DNA from: Saccoglossus kowalevskii
Taxonomy: Eukaryota; Hemichordata; Enteropneusta; Harrimaniidae
NCBI RefSeq assembly: GCF_000003605.2
Contig: NW_003131853.1
Coordinates: 256,178 to 297,111 of the forward strand
Reading direction: 5' to 3'
Length of the DNA: 40,934 nucleotides
In this document: positions 12,541 to 22,700 of the stretch, piece after piece
Position numbering within the stretch: the stretch's first letter is position 1
How the letters are laid out: each line of letters starts with the position of its first letter
Notes under the pieces: model-generated
What the model was told of the DNA's origin: nothing
Databases searched by the model: none
What the model saw: only the letters and a program-made list of their open reading frames with translations
Program-made: the position numbers and the translations under genes

Positions 12541-13520
12541 TCAAGAAAGCTTAGAAAAAAATAAGAAAGCTTAGAAAGATCTGTGTGCTGAGAGTATTGG
12601 AGGAATATTAAAAATTAATTCAAAATTTAAGAAAATTTCAAATAAAAAAGCAATAATATTTGTCTACTATTTAAAAACAATGTGATGCACATTATTGAAA
12701 TTTGATTGTACATTTGTGGTTTGCAGTCTTATTTATTCCAGAGCACCTCTACCACAAGTTGAATCTGATTTTTTAAGATATCAAAAATTGGGTAATAATC
12801 TATAGATATTTCAATGTACACGTTTTCAACATTAAACTAATCACGTCTGTGGATTACCCCAGAGCATCTATATCTATGAAGTTTCAATGAAATGTGATGA
12901 CCATGCATATTAAACAATTAGTATTTCAGTCCTTAGCATTGTTCCCAGGCACTTGTATACCCAGTCATATTAAATGCAATAATTGGTTTTTGATATATAG
13001 GTAGAAAATTGGGGAATTATTATGCATAGATTGCAACCCAAAACTAATTATAGGTGTATATTGTTAGAAGTATCATTATAATGTGATGATTAATTCTTAA
13101 GAAAGTTTAGAAAGAACTCAGTGCACTGAAGGTTTTGGAGGCATAAAGTAGGTACAAATAGTGTAGTGTATTTACTATACAGCAATTAAAAATATAACTG
13201 CAAGCACTGATCAAGGTGGTTTCAAGTAGCTATAGTTTAACAATTATATGAATATTGATATTTTGGTCTGCAACAGTACTTAAGATATTACAGTTATGCA
13301 TATTATTGAGGTCACATGACCATATACAGTCATCTGAAACATTAGTCATTAACCACATTGATCTCAACCAAATACTAATCAGGTTTGCACATTATCCCAA
13401 ACAATCTTTTTAATTAATATTAATGGCTTTCAACCCCAAACTAATGCATTTTCCTAGAGTATCTATGTACGAAATGTCATTCAAATGTAATTAGTACTTG
13501 AGATATCAGTGGAAAAGCTG
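12541..13520. repeat. Dispersed element built from diverged subrepeats
   Basis: The phrase AGAAAGCTTAGAAAG followed by GTGCTGAGAGTATTGGAG occurs at about 12543-12602, in diverged form at 13098-13142, and again at 40261-40303. A second module, AAACTAAT... then AGAGCATCTATGT... then AAGTTTCA-TGAAATGTGAT, recurs at about 12835 and 13438, with partial copies near 13042 and 13370, and twice at 40386-40573. The modules are ordered the same way in both places, so this is a dispersed repeat with internal tandem units. Superfamily and exact ends are unknown. Confidence 0.6.
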
Positions 13521-13790
13521 AAAATGGACTAATCATTATGGGAATTAAGTAATTATATATTCATTACTATGCAAAACCCCAAGAAATTATATTGAAGCAC
13601 ACAATATATAGTGAAACTATTGGTCACTAAAATTTATATCGTAGTGTTTACAAACTAAATGAAATAACTGTTTGTATAGCCTCCTTATACACAAATAATT
13701 GTATGCTTGAATATACTGTCAAAGCAGTACAACTCTGAAGGCTGTAAATTTTAAAAATAAAATGGCCACTATTTGGCCATCTTGAATTGG

Positions 13791-14009
13791 ATCATCAATT
13801 GAAATGAATGTACATAATGAAGATAAGATGTGTGATATATGTGTAAAATTTGAACATTATTAGGTCATAAGTAGTGTAAAATCTGTATTAGAAACCGCGG
13901 CTTCTATTAAAATGGTACAATGCAACAGAGGGGATGCGGCTTCTAATAGAGCATCTACACATATGAGAAATGATGAATTTTTGGTTCTCAATTATTCAAA
14001 AAAAATGGG
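13791..14009. repeat. 219-bp direct repeat, left copy, ending at the gap
   Basis: Identical base for base, as far as I can read, to 14443-14661. It ends exactly where the run of N begins. It contains the first 136 bp of the 180-bp MITE (from 13874). The identity and the abutting gap suggest an unmerged contig overlap rather than biology. Confidence 0.9.
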
Positions 14010-14059
14010 NNNNNNNNNNNNNNNNNNNNNNNNNNNNNNNNNNNNNNNNNNNNNNNNNN
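14010..14059. other. Scaffold gap of 50 N
   Basis: Exactly 50 undetermined bases, a round number typical of a placeholder gap of unknown true size. Confidence 0.99.
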
Positions 14060-14450
14060 CATTTTGTACACGAATAAGAGGTTTTATCTTAGTTACAGGG
14101 AGACCAGACAATAATGAATTACAGCTGTCTAAGCGAGAAGATATGAATGCATGTACCAACTTTTCAGTATCAGATTGGGATAATGATTTACGAATACGAT
14201 TAATATTTCTTAGATGGGAATATCCAGATCTACAAATAGTAGAAATGTGTGTTTCCATAGATAGCTGCGAATCAAACAAGACACCTAAGTTTCTAGCACT
14301 TGACGAAGCACTAACCAATTCTTCACCAATTGCGATACTAGACAAAGGACACGAGTCTTGTGAGAATCTCCGAGACGACATGCACACAAATTCAGTTTTC
14401 GACACATTCAAAAGTAGGAAATTACAAGACATCCAATCGCTAATCATCAA
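14060..14450 (-). mobile_element. LINE fragment: non-LTR reverse transcriptase C-terminal part, CR1/Jockey type
   Basis: The minus strand translates without interruption for about 130 residues with the hallmarks of the RT tail of CR1/Jockey-clade LINEs. In order these are W-M-S-x-N-F-L-L-L-N-x-x-K-T-E (near 14430-14390), A-R-N-L-G-V-L-F-D, then L-S-M-E-T-H-I, then H-L-R-N-I-x-R-I-R, then L-V-H-A-F-I-S-S-R-L-D-x-C-N-S-L-L-x-G-L-P, ending in R-V-Q-N at the gap. The catalytic core and endonuclease are absent, so the copy is partial. It stops at the gap on one side and at the right 219-bp repeat on the other, so its placement here may be an assembly product. Being intact over its length, it looks fairly young. 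Confidence 0.85.
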
Positions 14451-14661
14451 TTGAAATGAATGTACATAATGAAGATAAGATGTGTGATATATGTGTAAAA
14501 TTTGAACATTATTAGGTCATAAGTAGTGTAAAATCTGTATTAGAAACCGCGGCTTCTATTAAAATGGTACAATGCAACAGAGGGGATGCGGCTTCTAATA
14601 GAGCATCTACACATATGAGAAATGATGAATTTTTGGTTCTCAATTATTCAAAAAAAATGGG
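14443..14661. repeat. 219-bp direct repeat, right copy
   Basis: The second copy of 13791-14009. Here the sequence runs on into the complete 180-bp MITE (14526-14705), so this is likely the true locus and the left copy a redundant contig end. Confidence 0.9.
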
Positions 14662-14705
14662 TGCGACTTCTATTAGGGATGCGGCTTCTAATACAGATTT
14701 TACGG
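14526..14705. mobile_element. 180-bp MITE with TA target duplication (copy B)
   Basis: TA at 14524-14525 and 14706-14707 bound the element. The left end GTGTAAAATCTGTATTAGAA pairs with the reverse complement of the right end, CCGTAAAATCTGTATTAGAA, giving inverted repeats of about 22 bp. TA duplication suggests a non-autonomous Tc1/mariner-type element. The interior repeats the module GCGGCTTCTATTA or GCGGCTTCTAATA several times, and the left part has a near-palindrome around CCGCGG. Another complete copy of the same 180-bp length lies at 39396-39575, about 93% identical (12 differences counted). A cut-off copy starts at 13874. Confidence 0.85.
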
Positions 14706-14707
14706 TA

Positions 14708-15399
14708 GTCATTTATCAAATTAACGATTCTTCTTGTTTCTCTCATTTAATATTAAATGTACAGTATTAATTAATTAATTTGCGACCCCTTACAGAATGA
14801 GATAAAAATAGTGCAACAATTATTTCTCAGCAAATTTCAGGATACTCTCACAATTTTGGTGAAAAATACTTTTCAAAATATGCTGGGGAAAATGTATTCA
14901 TACTACATGAGAACTAGACTGATTGTTATGTAATTATCACACTGGTGAATATCTTACTTCATGAACATATAAAATGAATAAATACCAGAGAATGTATTAA
15001 TACTTGTATAATAGCATTTTATACCTTAAGTAGTACATGTTCTATATTAATCCAAAGGTTCTTTTTTGGAATAGTAACATTAATCTTATGGTCCCTTAAC
15101 GAATATGACAGGAATTGCATAACAGTTTTTATACTACTTTAATAACAATTTAGCTAAGCACAATTTTGGTGGGGAAAAATATACAAGCCATGATTTTGGC
15201 AGGAAAAATATTATCTACTTTTGGTGCCAAAAATGATTGATATCACTGTAAGGAAAACAATATATCTGGTTACTATGCTCTTTAAGTATCAGATCTTAGA
15301 GAGTGTAGTACTGACATCTTGTTCTTGTAATCACTAGTTAAAATGTCTGCACTTATTTCAGCCCAATTTTACTTGCATCTCAAAAATTATAAATGATTT
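14708..15399. other. Intergenic DNA, nothing recognised
   Basis: AT-rich with no exon-like frame. Phrases such as CACAATTTTGGTG recur loosely near 14850 and 15160, but I could not bound an element. Confidence 0.5.
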
Positions 15400-15403
15400 T
15401 TAA

Positions 15404-15554
15404 AGCGGGGGAGTCATCACCTGAGCATGCATCAGATGGCATAGCATGTCATTGTTTACAAACGTCCACCCATGAGACTTTGTGTTTTTAGCGCGTGTTG
15501 TTATTGTACTTGGGGCTCAATTCCTGCATATGCGCAGGTGGCACCCCTCCCGCT
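15404..15554. mobile_element. 151-bp MITE flanked by TTAA
   Basis: TTAA at 15400-15403 and 15555-15558 flank imperfect inverted ends. The left end starts AGCGGGGGAGTCATCACCTG; the right end, reverse complemented, starts AGCGGGAGGGGTGCCACCTG. TTAA duplication is typical of piggyBac and Kolobok-type elements. The interior is too short to code. It is clearly GC-richer than its surroundings. Confidence 0.7.
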
Positions 15555-15558
15555 TTAA

Positions 15559-16990
15559 GTTATTGCAACCACAAGAAACAATGATTTTAGACAAAACGAC
15601 CAAGGACAGATTTTTCAACCTCATAAACCTCACTTTCATCTAATGATACAGGCAAGGTAAAAAAAAATGAAAGTGCTTATTATTTTACTTAATTTGAAGC
15701 TAAGCTACTCTTATCAGTATTCAATTATACATATGAATATATTTGTGTTGGTTTCATGTTTATAAGCTAATGAGGCACACTTTCATCAATATCTCCAAAA
15801 ACACTAAAGCCAGCTATATCAAGTGATTATGCATTAGTTGACATGTTGTGGTAGTGTTAACGACAACACAGACAGACATTGTAACCACTACACCTAGCCA
15901 CTTCAAGGTAATAAAATTTTTGTCTATAACACATACACATGGGTATATTGAAAGGCTTGCATTGTGTGCTTAGACATGGAAGCCAAAAAAACACCCGGGA
16001 AACATTTGTTATTATTTATATTTATTGTGCACAAATCAAACAGCAGCAATTCACCAAAATCTATTCAAATAAATGCAGCATGCATATGAGAACACTGTTC
16101 AAGATACTAAACAGAAGACTATCAGTAATACGCACTTCTGAATAAGAAGAAAATGCAGATACACTATGCAATCATGTTGCTGGTAAAAATGATAATTCCC
16201 CAATGATTTTCAGGGAGTTCTTGAGCAGAAATGAGCCGCACCAAGCAGATCTGGATGTATATAGCCTAATGCTATATTGTATATATCTGGCAACTAAACT
16301 TATATCAAATGGGTGGGGAGAAAAGCTACCATGTGTGATAACAATACAATATTCCTTGTTATCTTTTAGCTATAAAATGTTAGCTCTAACTTGCTGTGCA
16401 CAGCAACACTTTCAAAATATAATTAAAACAATTTATATAAATAACAATAATTTGTTAAATATAACACTATTATTTAAAAATATGATACTGCAGCATAGAA
16501 ACAATACAATGTTAAAACAATCGGTGCTAGATCTAAAAACCAAATGTAAAAGTAAAACGTTTGAAGTAACAACAAAAACAATACTGGCCACTGCTCTTTT
16601 GAACTTATTTACATATTTAAAGTTGACTAAATTTGCTGGACATTGTAATTTGTCCAAGAAACATTCTTGTATACTACATTGATACTAAGTGCAGCAATTT
16701 ACTGGTACTAGTTTGCTTCTACTATCATCTTCAGCTTTGTAAATGCATGTAGATAATGCTAAATGTTTTGTGATCTTTTTGAATGAGCTTCTATGCTCCA
16801 TCGTGTGGCACAATACCCCATGATTTGCCTCTTGCATATATAGCAATCATGTCACAGTAGCTAAACATGCAAAAACTAAATTTTTGGGGGTATATAATAA
16901 ATAATGACCCTGTTTCAATTGAAGCTCAGCTCATGACTGATAAGCATTTTGTTGATGTCTTACAATAATATCATGTAATACTACAAAACA
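15559..16990. other. Intergenic DNA, no supported gene
   Basis: Frames at 15939-16145 and 16203-16682 are open but have AT-driven composition and no motif I can recognise. I do not call them genes. Confidence 0.5.
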
Positions 16991-17247
16991 GAAACTAGCA
17001 ATTTATCAGTACACACTTTTCAGATACATAGACAACATTGCTCCTAACTAACACTTTACATAAAACAGATACAGGTTGTTGTTGTAAATGTTGTTTCTGA
17101 AGAATAAACTGCAATTTATCAGTACAGTCCTTCACACACTTTTCAGATACATAGACAACATTTCTTCTTACTTACACTTTACATAAAACAGATACAGGTT
17201 GTTGTTGTAAATGTTGTTTCTGAAGAATAAACTGCAACATATCAGTA
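16991..17247. repeat. Tandem duplication with 123-bp period
   Basis: CACACTTTTCAGATACATAG starts at 17012 and again at 17135. The following ACTTTACATAAAACAGATAC and TTGTTGTTGTAAATG segments are repeated in step, and a third partial start (GCAACATATCAGTA) follows. Two nearly identical copies imply a recent local duplication. Confidence 0.9.
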
Positions 17248-17624
17248 GCTTGGTGGTGTGGGTCTTTTGAACTACTGGGTACACTGTCTAATTCAATGAA
17301 CATCCATGCTTTTTTTTCTAAAACAAACATGGTAGTCAATTAATTGACTATTGTTTTTCGCTCAATGCTGAAACATCAAAATAATGTTAATGTGAATACG
17401 ATGCAAAGTTTACACACAGTTCTTGCACCAATTCAGAAGAAAATAACAGTGTCCAAGTAATGTAAAAATCCTTGGCAAAGGACTGAAGAGCTGGTGTCTA
17501 TATCCAATATTAAGGTAGGATATAATTAAAAAAAAAATGGATTTTTTTACAAAGTAAAACAATACATTTTTAAAAAAGATGTACTAAATCATGTACATGT
17601 ATTTGGCATAATGAAGTAACAATA

Positions 17625-18025
17625 AAGTCAAACCTGTGTATATAAACCACCAAAGGACTTCATTAAATTATTCTTTATAGATAGGTGGTATATGGAGGTT
17701 GAATTACCTTTTTTATGGATGGCAAGCTCGTACATTTGACAATATTTGTTCAGGAATAATGAGCTGGTACTGTTCAACAGAAACATTTCTATTTGAGTTG
17801 ATCAAAATAAAAAAAGTTTGATTTGGGGAAATTGAAAATTATTTTTTAAACAGAATGTTAATTATTACTTTGGTCTCTAAACACAAATGAATCTGCAAAA
17901 GTATTCATGAATGAGTGGTCACATGGCACAGGTTGTTCATACATTATGCCTTACGACTACCAAAAAAATATCACTATAGGCAGGTAGTCTTTATATAAAG
18001 GTGGTCACTAACACAGGTTTGACTG
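17625..18025. mobile_element. 401-bp MITE-like element with TA flanks
   Basis: Left end AAGTCAAACCTGTGTATATA and right end, reverse complemented, CAGTCAAACCTGTGTTAGTG form an inverted repeat of about 26 bp ending in ACCACC. TA dinucleotides flank at 17623-17624 and 18026-18027. CAGTCAAACC ends with TA duplication fit a Tc1/mariner-type non-autonomous element. No coding frame is visible inside. Confidence 0.7.
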
Positions 18026-18027
18026 TA

Positions 18028-19277
18028 GTCTCTTGTGATAGTGTACAAATCAAGTGTATCTATGCTGAATGCTGAGAATAAAGCACTACAAATTAACACA
18101 CCCAAATAATGACTAAAAAATTATTTGAAAGCAGGTAGACAACTCTTGCATATATAAAGCTGATGGTGCAAAACTATTTAATTGGTTCCTTTTCTCAACA
18201 GATCTCCAAAATGTACATTGATTTCTTATATTAGAACCTTATATGTCATAACTCAAAAATGGCGATTGGTTCAACAATATTATAATATTCATGGATAATA
18301 GTATGTAATCATGTTATTACACATAAGCCTCAAATATAAGAAATACAATATTGCTTGTTATTCAGTTTTGATGAAATTAATAAAACATAACATCTGAGGG
18401 TTTTTGACAAACTATACATAGTGTATCCAAATTAGACAGATACAATAAACAATGAAATCTGTGTAAACTGAATATCACATAAACCAGGAATATTTTCTAG
18501 TCCCTTCTTGATAGGACTCACTATAGTCAGTTATACAAGAGACCAAATATTGTTCACCCTGACCAAATTGATATACAAGAACAACTGATTTGTACAAATG
18601 AATGACAAATCTGTAAACACTTTTTCTAGTCTTTTTGGTGTTCGGTTGAGACAAGTTTTACTCATATAGAATGTTAAAGCACAAACACTACATGGGTTGT
18701 CCCCCCCCCCAAAAAAAAAAAAAATTGAAGCAAAATTTACTTTGGTCAATACAATTGAACCCCTTCATTACATTTCAATACATGCATACAATTAACACGT
18801 CTAGGCACTACTGAGTTAATGTAAATAGTTGTTGATAGAAAGAGTACTATATATTATGTACTTCAAGGGCATGATAAAGAACAATAAACATGTGTGAACC
18901 ACACAAAGCATATTTCAATGTGCTTCAAAATGAACCCTCTACAAGCATGTTGTACAGAATACATATATTTTGATTCTAGTATCCCATAACAATAAAAGAG
19001 GCTAAAACCAGGGTATGATGAGATTTGCTAAATGCATGTTACTTTGTGGCAGATTCATCATGAACATGGTAATGTCAGATATATATGACATCAATATAGA
19101 TTTCATACCATGATACGAGACACAAAATAACATGGTGACAGTTGTCTACAATACTTTTCTTCAATGTTAGTTTTTCAACAATGTAAAAGAAAGACTTTTC
19201 CCTGAATGGCAGACATTGTGTCTTATATATTGTCATAGCCATTAATATATATCTTAGTATCATATATAATTCAATGG
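18028..19277. other. Intergenic DNA downstream of ZFTRAF1
   Basis: AT-rich with no exon recognised. A C10 run followed by A14 lies at 18701-18724. Part of this may be ZFTRAF1 3' UTR if a distal poly(A) site is used. Confidence 0.45.
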
Positions 19278-19283
19278 TTTTAA
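19278..19283 (-). terminator. Candidate ATTAAA poly(A) signal for ZFTRAF1
   Basis: The minus strand reads ATTAAA about 95 nt after the stop codon. I found no canonical AATAAA on this strand close by, so this variant hexamer is the nearest candidate. Confidence 0.35.
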
Positions 19284-19375
19284 TGCATGTTACATGTCAG
19301 TAATATATTAAATACTTTAAAAATAGAAACACACCACCAAATAATGCCTTTTTCAGTTTTATAAGAACATGGTAA

Positions 19376-19773
19376 TTATTTTTGAATTTGAAACATGATA
19401 ATTCTGCAGTTGATAGTCTTTGAAGCCAACAACTTGTTACATTCCCCAAGGGTGAACAGTGGAAGTAGATTGTAATCACTCTCATACTTGTCACTGGTGA
19501 ATTCATAGTTGTAGATAACAGGCTTGACTTTCATTTCACCGAATGGACCCTTCAGAACAATGAAGCGGACATCCAGGTTACAGTTAGATCCCACACGACT
19601 CTTCAATACCAGCTGGTAGCTGATCGTACGTTGGTAGCTCTGGGATGGATCACGGTGGTTATCATTGACCTGGCCTTTCACAACCCACTGTTGATCCAAT
19701 GCTGAGAAACGCGAAGTTTCGTAATACACACGTGGAATGAAATCATCTGTACGGTATGGTCTCAGTTGTAAAT
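19376..19773 (-). CDS. ZFTRAF1: ZFTRAF1 coding exon 4 (last)
   Basis: The acceptor TTTTACAG precedes AT, completing D220, then [11 protein letters not shown]. The exon encodes the conserved C-terminal half of the protein, and the TAA after FQIQK is at 19378-19376. It is 398 nt. Confidence 0.96.
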
Positions 19774-22700
19774 CTGTAAAACAGAAGCATTTATCAGACA
19801 ATACCTTACGTTTTATTGTTAACAATTACAGCAACATTTGACTTTTCTACTACCGGTACTTTCATTTACTACCATAAATACTCTAATTTAGGCACCGCTT
19901 TTTCAACATATCATTCTTTTCTGCTGTGAAATGTGTTAAATGCTTCTTCAAAGTTCAGTTTGTTTTTCAAAATTTACTAATTTCCCAACAAAATCAGAGC
20001 CAAAAGATCATTCAATTTCTTTTGTGTTGCAATTGCCATTCAATGAGGTCGCTGAACCCTCATTAACATTTAAATAACTATGGTAATTCAAATACGTTGA
20101 CACCATCCAGAATTCTGATTGGTTAATAAATGGTTTGACCTATCAGGTCAAAGAACACAGTTTCAGGTCAACTCATGTATAGAAAAAACATGGTGGATGT
20201 CAAATTGCATCCAGCATTTGCTTGCGACTGAAAACATTCACTTATGAAACTAAGTTGAATTTTACTTGCATTTCACAACCAACCAACCAACCAACAAATT
20301 GTTTTTTTGTACGATATTATACTTACGACTGAGTAATAATTGCAATACCTCAAATTATTCACTTGTGAAACACAGCATGACTGGATTGCGCTACCTTGCG
20401 GATCATTTGCTACTAAGCAATGGATTTGATTTGTTTTTATTTGAAATCTTACATTACCGACAAAATTAAAACCCATGCATAGTATTTTTTTGTTATGTGA
20501 AAATAATAATTTTGTGATGCCGAATTAAGGCCTTTTACTCTTCCCTGAGACCTAAATTAGAGTATTTACGGTAAAACATTTAATCTTCTATTTGCTGCAT
20601 AATACCTACTTGTAATCTTTTCACTGTTGATATACATATCATACATACCTTGTTGATTCTTTGTGGTCATATCAAAAAATCATACTAATTCATGGTTGCA
20701 GCATATGCTTAAAGCACTACATGTATACTTTTACACTTAATAATATTGTCATTTTAAGTTTCATTCCAAAATAACAATCCCTGCACGTACTAGTCAGGTT
20801 CAATTATCAAGTCCCAAAACAATATTATTATGCAACGCAATTTGTATTGGTATTTTTTTTTTCTGATGGAACGAAAACGCTCAAAATTAGCTGTTCTAAA
20901 CTTCCACTAAATCACAATGAATATAGAAATATGAAATCATTAAATAGTTAGAAGTGTAACACAGGTAATAAATGTGAACTGTGAATGCAATAATTTCTTC
21001 AATTGTTTCAGATGACAAATTCAAATGAGACACCAGGACAATTATATATTCCAGAAATGCAGCAGATCTGTACATTATGTGTAAAGATGTGGTGTTCTCC
21101 ACAGGTGTATTTTAATGGGATCTCCATCCATTCACATGACTATCTTTTTCCCCAAGAAATCAAAGCTGTCATATTAACTATATACAAATTAGGAATTAGA
21201 TCCCTTATCTAGCACTACAGTTTTGTGGAGAACATGGTTCTAATTATCAATATTTGTAGTTTTTTTAAAGATTACAAATATAAAATAGTTTAGATTCACA
21301 TAGTGATAATCTGTTATTTTACACAGTGACCACCATGCTTACAACAATCAATAGAAATATAATCAATACCCCAAATTCAGAATATCTTAAAATATCCAGA
21401 ACCCAGCATGAGAAAAAAGGTTAAAAGCGTCTTGGGAGTGACTTCCTAGCTCATCGTTTTCAAGTTTCTAAAACAAGGGCCACAGAATTATAAATTTACA
21501 GAAGGCGGGCAGGGTATGGTAAGTATGATTTCACTATGTACCGTAAATCTGAACTATTTTACTATGTTAAACCATAATTACCATATACAAATTGACAGAG
21601 AGATATAGATTAAAAGTTTTAGGTGGTCAAGTACATAGGCACACCAAGGAGGTGGGTAATCTGTTGATTCTGAAACCCTGGTAGAAAGGGGCATGCAACC
21701 TAATACCATACAATTAATTAATTATAGCCGATATGGTACTCACTGTAATGACATTGGTGCAGCTCTTCACCTTAGTGGAGAAACTTAGAGATGCTTACTT
21801 TCACTTGTACGACAGAACTATGCCCACAACACAAAGTGAAAAGTGATTTCTGGGCGTGAGGTTTTCTGATACAGAAAAAATTAGTCCTCACTATATATAG
21901 GTAAGCCTGGGCTTATTAGCTGGTATAAGTTTTTCTCTTTCCTGTGCTACATGTGAGTCTCTCTTGCACTGTCCACACACCCACCGACTAGCAACCAGTT
22001 GGCGGAAGCAGTTCATACCTTTTGCCTCCTGCAATATGTATGTTAATGGAAGGCTAGGGAATTAGCCAGTGCTCTGACCTAGCTGGCACACTAGAGTAGG
22101 GGATGCACAGCACCGTTTCCCCACCACAAAACTGACAAAACCCTTTGATCTCTGTGTTCTATAATAATAAGAGTACAGGGCTCTGACTGGAAAAACTAAA
22201 CAGTAATGCCTGTGGGAAAAGGAAAGCCAATCCAAGTTAAATCCTGCCCGTTTTTTCTCTCACTATTTTGCTTTTCCAATGGCTGGAAAGTTGGAAAATG
22301 AGAAAGTGAAAGTGTCACTGAATTCATTTCGAAGGAGGCTTACATAATATGTCTGGCTCCTGTAAACAGCCCCTTAAGAGGGGGTATATGGATCAGCTTT
22401 GATACCAGAACTGACAAGAGTAGTGAAACTATGGCACTACTGTTAACTAGAACTTCTTCTGAATCTCACCCAGGAAGTGGACTAGTACTCTCTTAAGGGC
22501 CAACCTCAGTACAGGAACTCTTGCTTCCAATAATGCCACTCTCCCCTAAAGTTTATGACATGGGCTTCCATCCTACCTTAAGGCGTCTGTTACCAGATTT
22601 ATGAATGGAGATGATAATTTGTTCTGCTATCCCTGCTGTGTAAGTAAGTCCATCCCCTACAGGAGGGTATTTTGACTAGTGGAGGTCCATGGTGTGTATG

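Noticed and set aside
13912-14454. 180-aa plus-strand frame spanning the N gap
   Set aside because: It bridges undetermined bases and runs antisense to the LINE reverse transcriptase segment, so it is not a gene.
16203-16682. 159-aa plus-strand frame
   Set aside because: Composition is driven by AT-rich DNA (many K, N, I, L), with no domain resemblance and no splice or promoter context.
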